Of a stretch of 64,000 nt of DNA, positions 1 to 9,996 are shown one piece after another (positions within the stretch are counted from its first letter, which is position 1; the number at the start of each line of letters is the position of its first letter). The stretch spans positions 338,943-402,942 of the forward strand of contig NZ_BMGG01000008.1 of NCBI RefSeq assembly GCF_014640075.1. Reading direction: 5' to 3'. Both the position numbers and the translations under genes were made by a program. Source of the DNA: Chelatococcus reniformis. GTDB lineage: Bacteria > Pseudomonadota > Alphaproteobacteria > Rhizobiales > Beijerinckiaceae. Below the pieces are notes generated by a model. It did not search any database. It was given only the letters and a program-made list of their open reading frames with translations, and was not told the origin of the DNA.

Positions 1-1
1 C

Positions 2-910
2 GGGCCGGAGCTCGTCATCGCCCAGTGCAAGGCAGGCGTCGTCGGCTCGTTCCCGGCGCTCAACGCGCGGCCGGTGCACGTGCTCGACGAGTGGCTCACC
101 CGCATCCGCGGCGAGCTCGGCGACTACGCGGCCCGCCATCCCGAGAAGAAGGTGGCGCCGTTCGCGGTCAACCAGATCTGCCACGCCTCCAACGACCGGC
201 TGATGCAGGACATGGAGCTCTGCGTGAAGCACGAGGTGCCGATCATCATCACCTCGCTGCGGCCGCCGGCGGAGATCGTCGAGGCGGCGCACTCCTACGG
301 CGGCGTGGTGTTCCACGACGTCATCAACGTGAAGCACGCCCGCAAGGCGGCCGAGCAGGGCGTCGACGGCCTCATCCTGGTCTGCGCCGGCGCCGGCGGC
401 CACGCCGGCACCCTGTCGCCCTTCGCGCTGGTGCGCGAGGTGAAGCAGTGGTTCGGCGGCACGGTGCTGCTGTCGGGCGCCATCTCCGACGGCTGGGGCA
501 TCGCCGGCGCGCTGGCGCTGGGCGCCGACCTCGCCTACATGGGCACCCGCTTCGTCGCCACGGCGGAAGCCAACGCCGATGCGGCCTACAAGCAGGCGCT
601 GATGGACTACGCTGCCCACCACATCGTCTACACGAACCTGTTCACCGGCGTGCACGGCAACTATCTCGGCCCGTCGATCGCCGCCGCCGGGCTCGACCCG
701 GACAACCTGCCGGTGGCCGACAAGACCAAGATGAACTTCGGCTCGGGCGGCAACATGAAGTCCAAGGCCTGGCGCGACATCTGGGGCTGCGGCCAGGGCA
801 TCGGGCAGATCACCGACGCCCCGGCGGTGGCCGAGCTGGTGGAGCGGCTGAAGCGCGAGTTCGCCGAGGCGTGCGACGGCTTCACCCGCCGGGCCGGCCG
901 CGCAGCGTAA
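2..910 (+). CDS. Nitronate monooxygenase / 2-nitropropane dioxygenase family protein (5' end missing)
   Basis: The reading frame is open from the first bases of the window (PELVIAQCKAGVVGSFPALN), so the true start lies outside; the in-frame GTG at 74 is internal. The sequence carries the family's TIM-barrel FMN-binding features: VCAGAGGHAG and the LSGAISDGWGIAGALALGAD stretch, followed by MGTRF. Members oxidise nitronates with FMN and O2, but many homologues in catabolic loci have unknown substrates. It is followed in the same direction by an ABC binding-protein gene 118 bp downstream, with a strong hairpin between them, so the two may share a transcript. The product class is clear; the substrate is not. 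Confidence 0.88.
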   Translation, partial: GPELVIAQCKAGVVGSFPALNARPVHVLDEWLTRIRGELGDYAARHPEKKVAPFAVNQICHASNDRLMQDMELCVKHEVPIIITSLRPPAEIVEAAHSYGGVVFHDVINVKHARKAAEQGVDGLILVCAGAGGHAGTLSPFALVREVKQWFGGTVLLSGAISDGWGIAGALALGADLAYMGTRFVATAEANADAAYKQALMDYAAHHIVYTNLFTGVHGNYLGPSIAAAGLDPDNLPVADKTKMNFGSGGNMKSKAWRDIWGCGQGIGQITDAPAVAELVERLKREFAEACDGFTRRAGRAA

Positions 911-950
911 GGGCAAGACTGCTGCGCAGGAGACCGGCGGCGCACCTCGC

Positions 951-986
951 CCGCCAGCCGGGCGTGGGCCGCAGCCCGGCTGGCGG
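951..986. other. 13-bp perfect inverted repeat between two co-directional genes
   Basis: The arms CCGCCAGCCGGGC (951-963) and GCCCGGCTGGCGG (974-986) are perfectly complementary around a 10-base loop. No T-run follows, so a classical intrinsic terminator is doubtful. It could reduce read-through or protect the 3' end of the upstream message. Function is inferred from structure and position only. Confidence 0.6.
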
Positions 987-1028
987 TAGCCGATCACCGA
1001 CACAAAAGCAAGACAACCGGAGGGACTG

Positions 1029-2225
1029 ATGAACATCCAAGCGCGGCGCCTCGGCGCCGCCGCCCTGGTCGCGGTCGGCACCGCGGGCGCAGCCGTGGCC
1101 GAGCCCACCTTCAAGGGCGAGATCCGCATCGGCCAGACGCTGCCCTACAGCGGCCCGCTGTCGGGCTTCGGCATCATCGGCCAGGCGGAGGCCGCCTATT
1201 TCAAGATGCTCAACGACAAGGGCGGCATCAACGGCCGCAAGATCGTGTTCATCAGCCTCGACGACCACTATTCGCCGCCCAAGACGGTGGAGCAGACGCG
1301 CAAGCTGGTGGAGCAGGAGAACGTTGCGCTGGTGTTCGGCTCGCTCGGCACGGCGACCAACAATGCCGTGCACCGCTACCTCAACGGCAAGAAGGTGCCG
1401 CAGCTCTTCATCCTCAGCGGCGCCAGCAAGTGGGCGGACCCGGAGAGCTATCCGTGGACCATGCCCGGCATGGCGATCTACGCTTCGGAAGGCGCGATCT
1501 ACGCCAAATACATCCTGGACACCAAGCCGGATGCCAAGATCGCCATCCTGTCGCAGAACGACGACCTCGGCCGCGACTATCTGGCGGGCTTCAAGCGCGG
1601 CCTCGGCAGCAGGGCCGACAGCTTGATCGTCGCCCAGGCCACCTACGAGAGCACGGACCCCACCATCAATTCGCAGCTGGCGGCGCTGAAGGCCTCCGGC
1701 GCCGACGTGGTGTTCGGCATCACCGTGGGCAAGTTCACCACCCAGTTCATCAAGGGGCTCGCCGACCTCGGCTGGAAGCCGGACATGGTCTTCGTGCCGA
1801 CATCGGCCTCGTCGCTCACCTTCCTGAAGCCGGCGGGCCTGGACAATGCCGTGGGCCTGCTGTCCGCCAGCGCGCAGAAGGACGTCAACGAGAAGCAATG
1901 GGCCGACGATCAAGGCATCAAGGACTTCCAGACCTTCATGAAGGACTACATGCCCGGGGCCGACATCACCAACTCGAACTACGCCGCCGGCTACCTCTAC
2001 GCCTCGATGCTGGCCGAGGTGCTCAAGGCCTGCGGCGAGGACCTGAGCAGCGCCAACATCATGAGGCAGGCCGCGGCGATGAAGGACGTATCGCTGCCGT
2101 TGCTGCTGCCCGGCGTGCTGATCGCCACCGGGCCGGATGATTACCTCCCTTTCCAGCAGATGCAGCTGCGCCGCTTCGACGGCACCAACTGGGTGGGCCA
2201 GGGCGGGCTCCTCGACGATAAGTAG
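1029..2225 (+). CDS. ABC transporter periplasmic substrate-binding protein, branched-chain amino acid (Peripla_BP_6) type
   Basis: This 398-residue protein begins with a signal peptide (alanine/valine-rich core ending AVAEP). It continues with the type-I binding-protein fold of the LivJ family: EIRIGQTLPYSGPLSG, LNDKGGINGRKI, and the VFGSLGTATNNAV ligand loop. These proteins capture branched-chain amino acids, short amides or aromatic acids in the periplasm and pass them to LivHMGF-type permeases. The start has a good Shine-Dalgarno (GGAGGGA, 6 nt upstream). No permease or ATPase genes adjoin it here. It may work with a distant transporter or with the importer at 42.7-47.6 kb. Confidence 0.9.
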   Translation: MNIQARRLGAAALVAVGTAGAAVAEPTFKGEIRIGQTLPYSGPLSGFGIIGQAEAAYFKMLNDKGGINGRKIVFISLDDHYSPPKTVEQTRKLVEQENVALVFGSLGTATNNAVHRYLNGKKVPQLFILSGASKWADPESYPWTMPGMAIYASEGAIYAKYILDTKPDAKIAILSQNDDLGRDYLAGFKRGLGSRADSLIVAQATYESTDPTINSQLAALKASGADVVFGITVGKFTTQFIKGLADLGWKPDMVFVPTSASSLTFLKPAGLDNAVGLLSASAQKDVNEKQWADDQGIKDFQTFMKDYMPGADITNSNYAAGYLYASMLAEVLKACGEDLSSANIMRQAAAMKDVSLPLLLPGVLIATGPDDYLPFQQMQLRRFDGTNWVGQGGLLDDK

Positions 2226-2282
2226 GCGGGGCCGCAGCGCCAGCGTCTGCAAGGCTTCGCGCGACGGAAGCCATCCCCTCGG

Positions 2283-2422
2283 CGTCATGGCCGGGCTTGA
2301 CCCGGCCATCCATCCGCTGAAAACGCACCAGAGGACCGGCCCTGGCGGAATATAGACTTGACTGTTCGGACTGACAACTTACGCAAATCGATGGATGGCC
2401 GGGTCAAGCCCGGCCATGACGC
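2283..2422. repeat. REP-like palindromic repeat, inverted pair A
   Basis: Two copies (2283-2321 and 2390-2422) lie in opposite orientation about 70 bp apart. Each contains arms ATGGCCGGG and CCCGGCCAT around a CTTGA (or TCAAG) loop, then CCATCCGCTGAAA or its complement. The same paired arrangement recurs at 47.7 and 54.0 kb. The form matches REP/BIME-type intergenic elements. Confidence 0.85.
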
Positions 2423-2501
2423 GGGGTGACGGAGGATAGTCTATGAATTCGGTTGCCACCGGCAGCTCAGCGAACCCTGAACTCCCGCAAGAGCCAAGCC
2501 C

Positions 2502-4016
2502 ATGATCATCGCCGGCGACCGCACCCTCGACTATGCCGCCCTGGAGGCGCGCGTGGCGCAGGCCGCCAGCGGCTTCGCCGCGCTCGGGCTCGGGCCGGGC
2601 GCGCCGGTGGCGCTGATGCTGCGCAACGACTTCGCCTTCTTCGAAGCATCCGCGGCCGCATCCGCCCTCGGCGCCCCGTCGGTACCGCTCAACTGGCACC
2701 TCAAGGCCGAGGAGGTGGCCTATATCCTCGCCGACAGCGGCGCCCGCGCGCTCATCTGCCATGCCGACCTGCTGCCGCAGATCCGCGCCGGCGTGCCGGC
2801 GGCGCTTCCCCTGCTGATCGTGCCGACGCCGCCCGAGATCGCCGCGGCCTTCGGGATCGACGCAGCGCTGACCCGCGTGCCCGATGGCCTCGCGGCGTGG
2901 GACGCCTGGCGCGACGGCCAGCCGGCGCGGGCGGACGCGCCGCTGCGCGCCTCGGCGATCATCTACACCTCCGGCACCACGGGAAAGCCCAAGGGCGTGG
3001 TGCGCCAGCCGATGCGGCCGGAGCAGGCCGCCGCCGCCGAGCGCGTCGGCGCCATCACCTACGGGATCGAGCCGGGCCAGGGCCAGGTCGTGCTGCTCAA
3101 CGGGCCCATGTATCACTCGGCGCCCAACAGCTACGGCAACCTCGCGGCGCGGCAGCATTGCACCATCGTGCTCCAGCCGCGCTTCGACCCCGAGGACCTG
3201 CTGCGGCTGATCGAACGCCACCGGGTGACCCACATCCACATGGTGCCGACCATGTTCGTGCGGCTGCTGCGGCTCCCGGACGAGGTCAAGAGCCGCTACG
3301 ACCTTTCGTCGCTGCGCTTCGTGGTGCACGGTGCCGCCCCCTGCCCGCCGGCGGTGAAGCGCGCCATGATCGAGTGGTGGGGCCCGGTCATCCACGAATA
3401 CTTCGGCTCCACCGAGACCGGCATCCCGGTGTGGCACTCGGCGGCGGAGGCGCTGGCCAAGCCCGGCACCGTCGGCCGCGCCATCGAGGGCGGCATCGTC
3501 AGGATCTTCGGCCCCGGCGGCGAAGCGCTCGGCCCGAACGAGACCGGCGAGATCTTCATGCGCCAGACCGCCATCTCCGACTTCGACTACCATCATAAGC
3601 CCGATGCGCGCACCGACGCCGGCCGCGACGGCCTGATCAGCGTCGGCGACGTGGGCTACCTGGACGAGGACGGCTATCTCTTCCTGCGCGACCGCAAGCG
3701 CGACATGGTGATCTCGGGCGGCGTCAACATCTACCCGATCGAGATCGAGAACGCCCTGATCACCATGCCCGGCGTGCGCGACTGCGCCGTGTTCGGCATT
3801 CCCGACGAGGAGTTCGGCGAGCAGCTCTGCGCCGCGATCGAGGCTGAGCCGGGGGTGACGCTGGCCGCCGCCGGGGTGCAGGCCTACCTGCGCGAGCGCC
3901 TTGCCAACTACAAGGTGCCGAAGGTGATCGCCTTCCACGAGGCGTTGCCGCGCGAGGCCACCGGCAAGATCTTCAAGCGCAAGCTGCGCGAGGCCTACTG
4001 GCCCCCGGGCCGCTGA
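2502..4016 (+). CDS. AMP-dependent acyl-CoA synthetase/ligase
   Basis: This 504-residue ANL-superfamily enzyme activates a carboxylic acid to its CoA thioester via an acyl-AMP. Visible motifs are the P-loop YTSGTTGKPKGV, the adenine site EYFGSTETG, the hinge/A8 motif DRKRDMVISGGVNIYP and the C-terminal catalytic Lys in ATGKIFKRKLRE. The length is normal for short or medium acyl-CoA or aromatic-acid ligases. The Shine-Dalgarno is weak. It lies after repeat pair A and on the same strand as the binding protein, so uptake plus activation of one substrate is plausible. Specificity cannot be read from the sequence. Confidence 0.9.
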   Translation: MIIAGDRTLDYAALEARVAQAASGFAALGLGPGAPVALMLRNDFAFFEASAAASALGAPSVPLNWHLKAEEVAYILADSGARALICHADLLPQIRAGVPAALPLLIVPTPPEIAAAFGIDAALTRVPDGLAAWDAWRDGQPARADAPLRASAIIYTSGTTGKPKGVVRQPMRPEQAAAAERVGAITYGIEPGQGQVVLLNGPMYHSAPNSYGNLAARQHCTIVLQPRFDPEDLLRLIERHRVTHIHMVPTMFVRLLRLPDEVKSRYDLSSLRFVVHGAAPCPPAVKRAMIEWWGPVIHEYFGSTETGIPVWHSAAEALAKPGTVGRAIEGGIVRIFGPGGEALGPNETGEIFMRQTAISDFDYHHKPDARTDAGRDGLISVGDVGYLDEDGYLFLRDRKRDMVISGGVNIYPIEIENALITMPGVRDCAVFGIPDEEFGEQLCAAIEAEPGVTLAAAGVQAYLRERLANYKVPKVIAFHEALPREATGKIFKRKLREAYWPPGR

Positions 4017-4057
4017 CCGCGGCGGCCGCACGGCCCCGGCGGATTGGTTAGATTTTC

Positions 4058-4089
4058 TTGACACTCTGACAAGGAACGCGTGCCTTATC
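4058..4089 (+). promoter_or_regulatory. Possible sigma-70 promoter
   Basis: A perfect -35 hexamer TTGACA (4058-4063) is followed by CCTTAT/CTTATC at 4083-4089, a 19-20 bp spacer that is longer than ideal. A transcript from here would start near 4096. That argues against the ATG at 4096 and in favour of the one at 4162 for the next gene. Confidence 0.35.
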
Positions 4090-4161
4090 GGAACAATGCG
4101 CCCCTTCTATCTTCGTGGTGACCGCCAGCCGGCGATCAAGGGATCGACCACGGAGACGCTC

Positions 4162-4716
4162 ATGTCCCCCGCCACAGCCGCCCTCACGGCCCGGGCCCCT
4201 CGCGGCAGCGACGAATCGATCACGGGGAAGGCGCCGGCCTCGGCGGTGTCGTTCCATGGCCTCGCCATGTGCGCCGCCGCCGTCGCGTGGCTGCTCGGCG
4301 CGGCGCCGGCCACCGCGCAGACGATGGATGAGCGCCTGGAGCGCGGCGATCAGGTGGTGCGGAGCCTGAACAACGGCAGGCCGCAACCCACCCTGGAGCG
4401 CATGCGGCAGGAATTTCCGTTCCTCGCCGAGGCGACCCAAGGCTACGCGCTCGGCGACGTCTGGTCCCGCCCGGGCCTCGATGGCCGCACGCGCCAGTTG
4501 GCCGCCGTCGCCGTGTTCGCGGCCATGGGCGAGACGGCTCTCATGAAGGTCCATGCCGGCTATGCGCTCAACATCGGCGTGCCGGAGGAGCAGCTGAAGG
4601 AAATCATCTACATGGTGACGGTTCCCGCGGGCTTTCCCCGGGCGATCGCCGCATCGCAGGCGCTGGCCGACCTGTTCGTCGAGCGCCGCGGCGCCGGGAG
4701 CGGGCAGCCCCGATGA
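4162..4716 (+). CDS. Carboxymuconolactone decarboxylase (AhpD-like) family protein with signal peptide
   Basis: The chosen ATG gives 184 residues with a probable signal peptide (hydrophobic core LAMCAAAVAWLLGAAPATAQ). The mature domain is CMD-like: FPFLAEATQGYALGDVW, RTRQLAAVAVFAAMGE, KVHAGYALNIGVPEEQLKEI. It lacks the AhpD CxxC pair, so it is more like gamma-carboxymuconolactone decarboxylase in layout; export is unusual for that enzyme. An ATG at 4096 in the same frame would put the start at the predicted transcription start. It overlaps the next gene by ATGA, which suggests translational coupling. Confidence 0.75.
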   Translation: MSPATAALTARAPRGSDESITGKAPASAVSFHGLAMCAAAVAWLLGAAPATAQTMDERLERGDQVVRSLNNGRPQPTLERMRQEFPFLAEATQGYALGDVWSRPGLDGRTRQLAAVAVFAAMGETALMKVHAGYALNIGVPEEQLKEIIYMVTVPAGFPRAIAASQALADLFVERRGAGSGQPR

Positions 4717-5078
4717 GCCCTGCCGCGAAACGGCTGGCGAAGCCCGTCCTTGCCGCACTCCTCGCCGGGGCGAGCCTCATGCCCGTACAGGAAGGTCTCG
4801 CCCGGATGAACACCGACCGCGCACCCGCACAATCGGCGGCGCAGACCCATCCGTATGCGGGCATGTGGGTCACCGCCGACGGCCATGTCCGCCATAACCT
4901 GCTTGCCGACGGCCGCTATGACGAGGCGCGCGGACGGCGCGAGAGCGCCTACCAGGGGCGCTACGAGGTGCGGGGTGACGAGATCTTCTACTGGGACGAT
5001 ACCGGCTTCACCGCCGACGGGCGATTCATTGACGGCGTGCTGCACCACGGCGGCATGATCCTTCATCGGCGGGAGTAG
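4713..5078 (+). CDS. Small secreted Atu4866-like domain protein
   Basis: This 121-residue protein has a signal peptide (KRLAKPVLAALLAGASLMPV) and a mature domain. The domain holds YAGMWVTADGHVRHNLL, GRYDEARG, SAYQGRYEV and DDTGFTADGRFIDGVLHHGG, the pattern of the Agrobacterium Atu4866 family, a small beta-barrel fold of unknown function. It overlaps the CMD-like gene by four bases (ATGA). A joint periplasmic role with that protein is inferred from coupling alone. Confidence 0.8.
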   Translation: MSPAAKRLAKPVLAALLAGASLMPVQEGLARMNTDRAPAQSAAQTHPYAGMWVTADGHVRHNLLADGRYDEARGRRESAYQGRYEVRGDEIFYWDDTGFTADGRFIDGVLHHGGMILHRRE

Positions 5079-5329
5079 CATCGGGACCGGTCGGAAGGCG
5101 GTGGCGTGCCGCGCCGCCGATCGCCCAGGTGTTGACGTTCAACAGGTTTGGGTGCGTCCGCGAGGTCGGATGAGCCTTGCCGGATCGTGAAACGGGCCTT
5201 GCCCGCATGCGGGACCACCCGCGCCGCGCGCGCCGGGCACGGCCGTCCAAAACCTCCCATTAACGACGACGCATTATCCCTGAGACGAAGGTTGCCGGCC
5301 GGTGCCGGTCAGTGGGGTCATGCTCGCTC

Positions 5330-8251
5330 ATGTCGTCTTGGAATCGTCCTCCCTATCCGCTCGCCTCCGTCTTCGTGCCCGCGGCCAGTTCCGGCTCCGA
5401 GGCCCGCGTCACCGTTTCGACCTGGATGGACGCCCGCCTGGCCCAGACCTGGTTCAGCCCCTTCAGCGTCGACAAGAACACGCGCTTCACCCGCACGCCC
5501 GACGTCTTCATGCGGCCCCCGGTGCCGGAGCCGGAGGCCCTTCCGCCGCCGCCGGCGCGGATCGAGCCCGCCCACGCCGAGGAAGCCGCGGACACCGCGC
5601 CGGATGAAGCCGACGCGTTCGAGGACGACGACGTCGTGCTGCTGGCCGACGACGAGATCGAGGAAGCCTTCGCCGCACTCGCCGCCGCGGACGAGCGCTT
5701 CGGCTTCGACGAGGACACCGCCGCGGCGGCGCGCGCCGCGGAGCCGGACGCCGGAGCCCCCCCGATGACCGCCGAGGAAGGCGCCGCGCCGGACGAGCCT
5801 GCGCCGGCCGCCGCGGCGATGCTGGCCGGCCTGCTCGGACGGTTGCGGACCGAGCCGGCCGAGGAGGACGCCGCCGTGGACGCGGAGACCCGCGCGGGGC
5901 TCGACGAGGCGTGGGCGGACGAACTGCTCGAAGAGGCCGCCGCGGCTGCTGCGGACGATGGCCTCGTGGAATGGTTCGACGAGCTGTTCGGCGATCCGGC
6001 GCACGACCTGCCGGTGGCGCCGAGCGTGGCGCGCGCCGAAGAGCCCGCCGCCCAGCCGGCCGAGGCCGCGACCGTGACCGAGGAGCCTGTCGCGGTCCGG
6101 CTCGCCGGGCTGCCGCCGGCGATCCGGCGCCTGGGCAGCGTCATCATGCTCGCACCGGCCGTGCCGCCGGTCGCCGCCCCCGAGCAGGACCTGATCGCGC
6201 CGCCGGCGCAGGAGGAGCCCGATGTCGAGGCGGCCGCCCTGGAGGGCGAGGCCGCCGTATGCGGGGCCGAGGCGGAGGAGGAGCTGGACGCCGCCGTGGA
6301 CGCCGCGGGCCTGATCGAGGCCGCCAGGATTGTCGAGAGCCTGTCGGACGACGCAGACGACGAGGACCGGGCCGAGGCGGCGTTCGACAGCCTGCCTGCG
6401 GTCGACGACGCGGCGGCCTGGGTGGAGGACGAGGACGAGGAGGCGGCGGAGCCCGATCAGGACGCGGCGCCGACGGCCGCTCCCTTCGCCATCGCCATCG
6501 CCTCCCCGGTGCGCGCCTCCTTCGGCTGGCCGGTCTTTGCCGTTCCGGCCGCCCTGCCCGCCGAGTGGCCTGCGGCCGCCGGCGAAGACGATGGGGCCGC
6601 GGCGCTCGAGGCGGCGGACGACGCCTGCGCCCACAACGACTCCATCGACGACGACTTCATCGCCGACGACTTGACGAGCAGCGACTTTACGACCGACGGC
6701 TCGGACGACGCCGACGAGCAGGACGAGGAACCCGGCTACCGGCTGCCGCCGCTCACGCTGCTGACCGAGCCGCCGGAGCTGGAACCCGCCTTCGAGATGT
6801 CGGAGGAGTTTCTCGACCGCAACTCCGCCACCCTCCAGCAGACGCTGTGGGACTTCGGCGTGCGCGGCGAGGTGATCGACGCCAACCCCGGCCCGGTGGT
6901 GACGCTCTACGAGTTCGAGCCGGCGCCGGGCACCAAATCGAGCCGCGTCATCGGCCTCTCCGCCGACATCGCCCGCTCCATGAGCGCCATCTCCACCCGC
7001 GTCGCGGTGGTGGAAGGCCGCAACGTCATCGGCATCGAGCTGCCCAACCAGCGGCGCGAGACCGTGTGGCTGCGCGAGCTGCTGGCCAGTCACGCCTTCA
7101 CCGACGCCAGCGGCCGCCTCGGCATCTGCCTGGGCAAGACCATCGGCGGGGAGCCGGTCATCGTCGACCTCGCCCGCATGCCGCACCTCCTGGTCGCCGG
7201 CACCACCGGCTCGGGCAAGTCGGTCGCCATCAACACCATGATCCTGTCGCTGCTCTACCGGCTGTCGCCGGAGCAGTGCCGCCTGATCATGATCGATCCC
7301 AAGATGCTGGAGCTGTCGGTCTACGAGGGCATCCCGCACCTTTTGACCCCGGTCGTCACCGACCCCAAGAAGGCGATCATCGCCCTGCAATGGGCGGTGC
7401 GCGAAATGGAAGAGCGCTACCGCAAGATGTCGCGCCTCAAGGTGCGCAACATCGAGGGCTTCAACGCCCGCGTCGCCGAGGCGCGCCGCACCGGCGAGGT
7501 CATCACCACGATCGTCGACACCGGCTTCGACAAGGAGACCGGCGAGATCCTGCGCGAGGAGGTGACGCTCGACCTCACCTCGCTGCCCTACATCGTCATC
7601 ATCGTCGACGAGATGGCCGACCTGATGATGGTCGCCGGCAAGGACATCGAGGGGGCCATCCAGCGCCTCGCCCAGATGGCCCGCGCCGCCGGCATCCATC
7701 TGGTGATGGCGACCCAGCGTCCTTCGGTCGACGTCATCACCGGTACCATCAAGGCCAACTTCCCGACCCGCATCTCCTTCCAGGTGACGTCGAAGATCGA
7801 CAGCCGCACCATCCTGGGCGAGATGGGCGCCGAGACGCTGCTCGGCCAGGGCGACATGCTCTATATGGCCAGCGGCGGCCGCATCACCCGCGTGCACGGC
7901 CCCTTCGTCTCCGACAACGAGGTGGAGAAGGTGGTGGCGCACCTGAAGGCGCAGGGGCGCCCCGAATACCTGGAGGCGGTCACCTCGGAGGATGGCGAGG
8001 AGGAGGTCGAGGACGACACCGCGGTCTTCGACAAGAGCCCGCTCGCGGCCGAGGACGGGGCCGATCACTACGAGCAGGCGGTCGCCGTCGTGCTGCGCGA
8101 CCGCAAGGCCTCCACCTCCTACATCCAGCGGCGGCTGCAGATCGGCTACAACCGCGCCGCCAGCCTGATGGAGCGCATGGAAAACGAGGGCATCGTCGGG
8201 CCGGCCAACCACGCCGGCAAGCGGGAGATCCTGGCGAACCGGGCGGGGTGA
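5330..8251 (+). CDS. ftsK: FtsK/SpoIIIE-family DNA translocase with long acidic N-terminal region
   Basis: The ATG at 5330 gives 973 residues; an in-frame GTG at 5312 is the alternative. Residues about 470-860 are the FtsK motor, with Walker A GTTGSGKS at 624-631 and Walker [12 protein letters not shown] around D760/E761. A C-terminal winged-helix gamma domain ([20 protein letters not shown]) would read KOPS-like DNA. The first ~470 residues are Asp/Glu/Ala-rich and low-complexity. I see no run long or hydrophobic enough for the four transmembrane helices of classical FtsK. It should therefore be cytosolic, or tethered by its short conserved N-terminal patch ([18 protein letters not shown]). 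It may be a paralogue of a membrane FtsK encoded elsewhere, acting in chromosome dimer resolution or segregation. Confidence 0.9.
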   Translation: MSSWNRPPYPLASVFVPAASSGSEARVTVSTWMDARLAQTWFSPFSVDKNTRFTRTPDVFMRPPVPEPEALPPPPARIEPAHAEEAADTAPDEADAFEDDDVVLLADDEIEEAFAALAAADERFGFDEDTAAAARAAEPDAGAPPMTAEEGAAPDEPAPAAAAMLAGLLGRLRTEPAEEDAAVDAETRAGLDEAWADELLEEAAAAAADDGLVEWFDELFGDPAHDLPVAPSVARAEEPAAQPAEAATVTEEPVAVRLAGLPPAIRRLGSVIMLAPAVPPVAAPEQDLIAPPAQEEPDVEAAALEGEAAVCGAEAEEELDAAVDAAGLIEAARIVESLSDDADDEDRAEAAFDSLPAVDDAAAWVEDEDEEAAEPDQDAAPTAAPFAIAIASPVRASFGWPVFAVPAALPAEWPAAAGEDDGAAALEAADDACAHNDSIDDDFIADDLTSSDFTTDGSDDADEQDEEPGYRLPPLTLLTEPPELEPAFEMSEEFLDRNSATLQQTLWDFGVRGEVIDANPGPVVTLYEFEPAPGTKSSRVIGLSADIARSMSAISTRVAVVEGRNVIGIELPNQRRETVWLRELLASHAFTDASGRLGICLGKTIGGEPVIVDLARMPHLLVAGTTGSGKSVAINTMILSLLYRLSPEQCRLIMIDPKMLELSVYEGIPHLLTPVVTDPKKAIIALQWAVREMEERYRKMSRLKVRNIEGFNARVAEARRTGEVITTIVDTGFDKETGEILREEVTLDLTSLPYIVIIVDEMADLMMVAGKDIEGAIQRLAQMARAAGIHLVMATQRPSVDVITGTIKANFPTRISFQVTSKIDSRTILGEMGAETLLGQGDMLYMASGGRITRVHGPFVSDNEVEKVVAHLKAQGRPEYLEAVTSEDGEEEVEDDTAVFDKSPLAAEDGADHYEQAVAVVLRDRKASTSYIQRRLQIGYNRAASLMERMENEGIVGPANHAGKREILANRAG

Positions 8252-8448
8252 GCCCGGCCATGGGTGACGTCGGATTGCGCCTACTGGGGCCGGCCTTTGC
8301 GCCGTGCCCCCATGAGCGGCGGGCATATCCACAGCGAGAGCGCCGCACCCGGCCCTATACCATGGGCTAGCTGCTCACCAGCGCGCGGCGCTCTAGGGAG
8401 ATGGGTGGTTGCGGCACCGGCCGCCGCCAGCGGCTACCCGGAGCCAAC

Positions 8449-9954
8449 ATGACCACCGAGGCGTTCGGCACGCTCCTCGCCCACCCGCTCGCCCAGCTCA
8501 ACCTGGTCGGGATCGCCGGTATCGTCGTCTGGCATCTCATCCCGAGCACCCGGGCGACGACGCGGCTCGTCGTACAGATCCTGTTCTTCGCCGTGATGAC
8601 GGCGATCCTCGTCGCCCACGGCGTGGCGCCGCACCACTTCGAAGGCTTCGGCGCCGGCGACGGAACCGAGCTCGCGCTGATTTCGGCCAAGCTCTTGTGG
8701 TGGCTGCATCTGGCCTGGGCCATCATCGGCTTCGTGCGGCTCTATCTCGTCATCGAGGGCCATCCGCGCGAAGCGCGGCTGCTGCAGGACCTGGTCGTCG
8801 CCGTGATCTATCTCGGCGTGGCGCTGTCGGCCCTCGCCTTCGTCTTCGGCGTGCCGGTGGCGACGCTGGTCGCGACCTCCGGCGTCGTCGCCGTGATCCT
8901 GGGCCTTGCCCTGCAAAGCACCTTGAGCGACGTGTTCTCGGGCATCGCGCTGACGCTCGGCCGACCCTACCGCCTGGGAGACTGGATCCGCCTCAACGAC
9001 GGCACCGAGGGCCGCGTGGTGGAGAGCACCTGGCGCTCGACCCAGATCCAGACCTCGTCCCACAACATCGTGGTCCTCCCCAACAGCCTCCTGGCCAAGG
9101 TGGGCCTCTCCAACTACAGCCGGCCCGACGGCACCCACGCCCAGCGCGTCACCGTGCGCATCGCGCCGACGCGCATGCCCGCGGTGGTGGCCGAGGTGAT
9201 GCGCACCGCGCTGGCGAGCTGCAGCTCCATCCTGCGCGAGCCGCCGCCCGGCGTCTCGCTCAAGGGGGTGGATGCCCTCGCCATCGAGCTGGAGCTTGAA
9301 TACCGCGTCGAGTCCCTGGCGCAGCGGACCGCGGCGCGCAACGAGCTGCTCGATCTGGTCTATCGCCACTGCAAGGCGTCCGGGCTGCTGCTGGCGCTGC
9401 CGCGCGAGGCGACGGTGATGGTGAGCGAGCTGCCCGGCGAAGGTACCGCCCGGCCGCCGCGCGTGACCCCGCTCGAACTGATCCAGGCCATTCCCGTGTT
9501 CGCCGCCCTGACCGGCGAGGAGAAGGCGGCGCTTGCGGAAGAGACGAGCACGCGCGCCGTGCGCCCCGACGAGGTGATCGCCGAGCCGGGCGACGTTCTG
9601 CCCGCCCTGATGATGGTGCGCCACGGCATCATCGTCGTTCGCGACGGCGAGCGCGAGGTCGGCCGCCTGGCACCGGGCGACTTCTTCGGCGAGACGGGAT
9701 TGCTCGCCGGCCTGGGCGAGCCCCACACCTTGCAGGCGCTGACCCGCGTCACCCTCTACGAGATCGACCAGGCGGCCCTCGCCCCCCTGCTCGAAACCCG
9801 TCCTGCTCTGGCCGAGGACCTGGCGACGGCGCTGGCGGCACGGGCCCGGGCGGGCCTGCTCGCGGAGGACCGCCACCCCCACCACCCCCGCAGCGTCGCC
9901 GCCTTCCTCAGGGCGGTCCACGGGGTATTCGGGGCGCGGAGCGTGGCGCGGTGA
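8449..9954 (+). CDS. MscS-family mechanosensitive channel fused to a cyclic-nucleotide-binding-like domain
   Basis: The ATG at 8449 gives 501 residues; an ATG at 8401 is an upstream alternative. About four hydrophobic segments lead into the MscS pore helix and upper beta domain (ATSGVVAVILGLALQSTLSD, then RPYRLGDWIRLNDGTEGRV). A CRP-like cNMP domain follows at residues ~345-460 (IPVFAALTGEEKAAL, PGDFFGETGLLAGLGEP). The usual phosphate-binding Arg after the GE motif is not where expected (EPHTL rather than a PR-A/T motif), so cAMP binding is uncertain. Such proteins are inner-membrane channels releasing solutes under osmotic downshock, here perhaps gated by a second signal. It is convergent with the ClC-type gene. 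Confidence 0.88.
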   Translation: MTTEAFGTLLAHPLAQLNLVGIAGIVVWHLIPSTRATTRLVVQILFFAVMTAILVAHGVAPHHFEGFGAGDGTELALISAKLLWWLHLAWAIIGFVRLYLVIEGHPREARLLQDLVVAVIYLGVALSALAFVFGVPVATLVATSGVVAVILGLALQSTLSDVFSGIALTLGRPYRLGDWIRLNDGTEGRVVESTWRSTQIQTSSHNIVVLPNSLLAKVGLSNYSRPDGTHAQRVTVRIAPTRMPAVVAEVMRTALASCSSILREPPPGVSLKGVDALAIELELEYRVESLAQRTAARNELLDLVYRHCKASGLLLALPREATVMVSELPGEGTARPPRVTPLELIQAIPVFAALTGEEKAALAEETSTRAVRPDEVIAEPGDVLPALMMVRHGIIVVRDGEREVGRLAPGDFFGETGLLAGLGEPHTLQALTRVTLYEIDQAALAPLLETRPALAEDLATALAARARAGLLAEDRHPHHPRSVAAFLRAVHGVFGARSVAR

Positions 9955-9996
9955 CGGGCGTCGCCCGGCCGCCGCCGGCGCGGGCGGGACGGCCGG

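Noticed and set aside
882-2309. 475-codon minus-strand frame opposite the binding-protein gene
   Set aside because: Antisense shadow; the plus-strand gene has a signal peptide, Shine-Dalgarno and family motifs.
4096-4161. ATG at 4096 as start of the carboxymuconolactone decarboxylase-like gene
   Set aside because: It lacks a Shine-Dalgarno and coincides with the predicted transcription start; the ATG at 4162 gives a better signal peptide context.
5318-8332. Very long open frame (over 1000 codons) on the minus strand opposite the FtsK gene
   Set aside because: It is antisense to a gene with full FtsK motifs. High GC with G/C in third positions leaves antisense frames open. The translation is His/Arg/Gly-rich without any family pattern.
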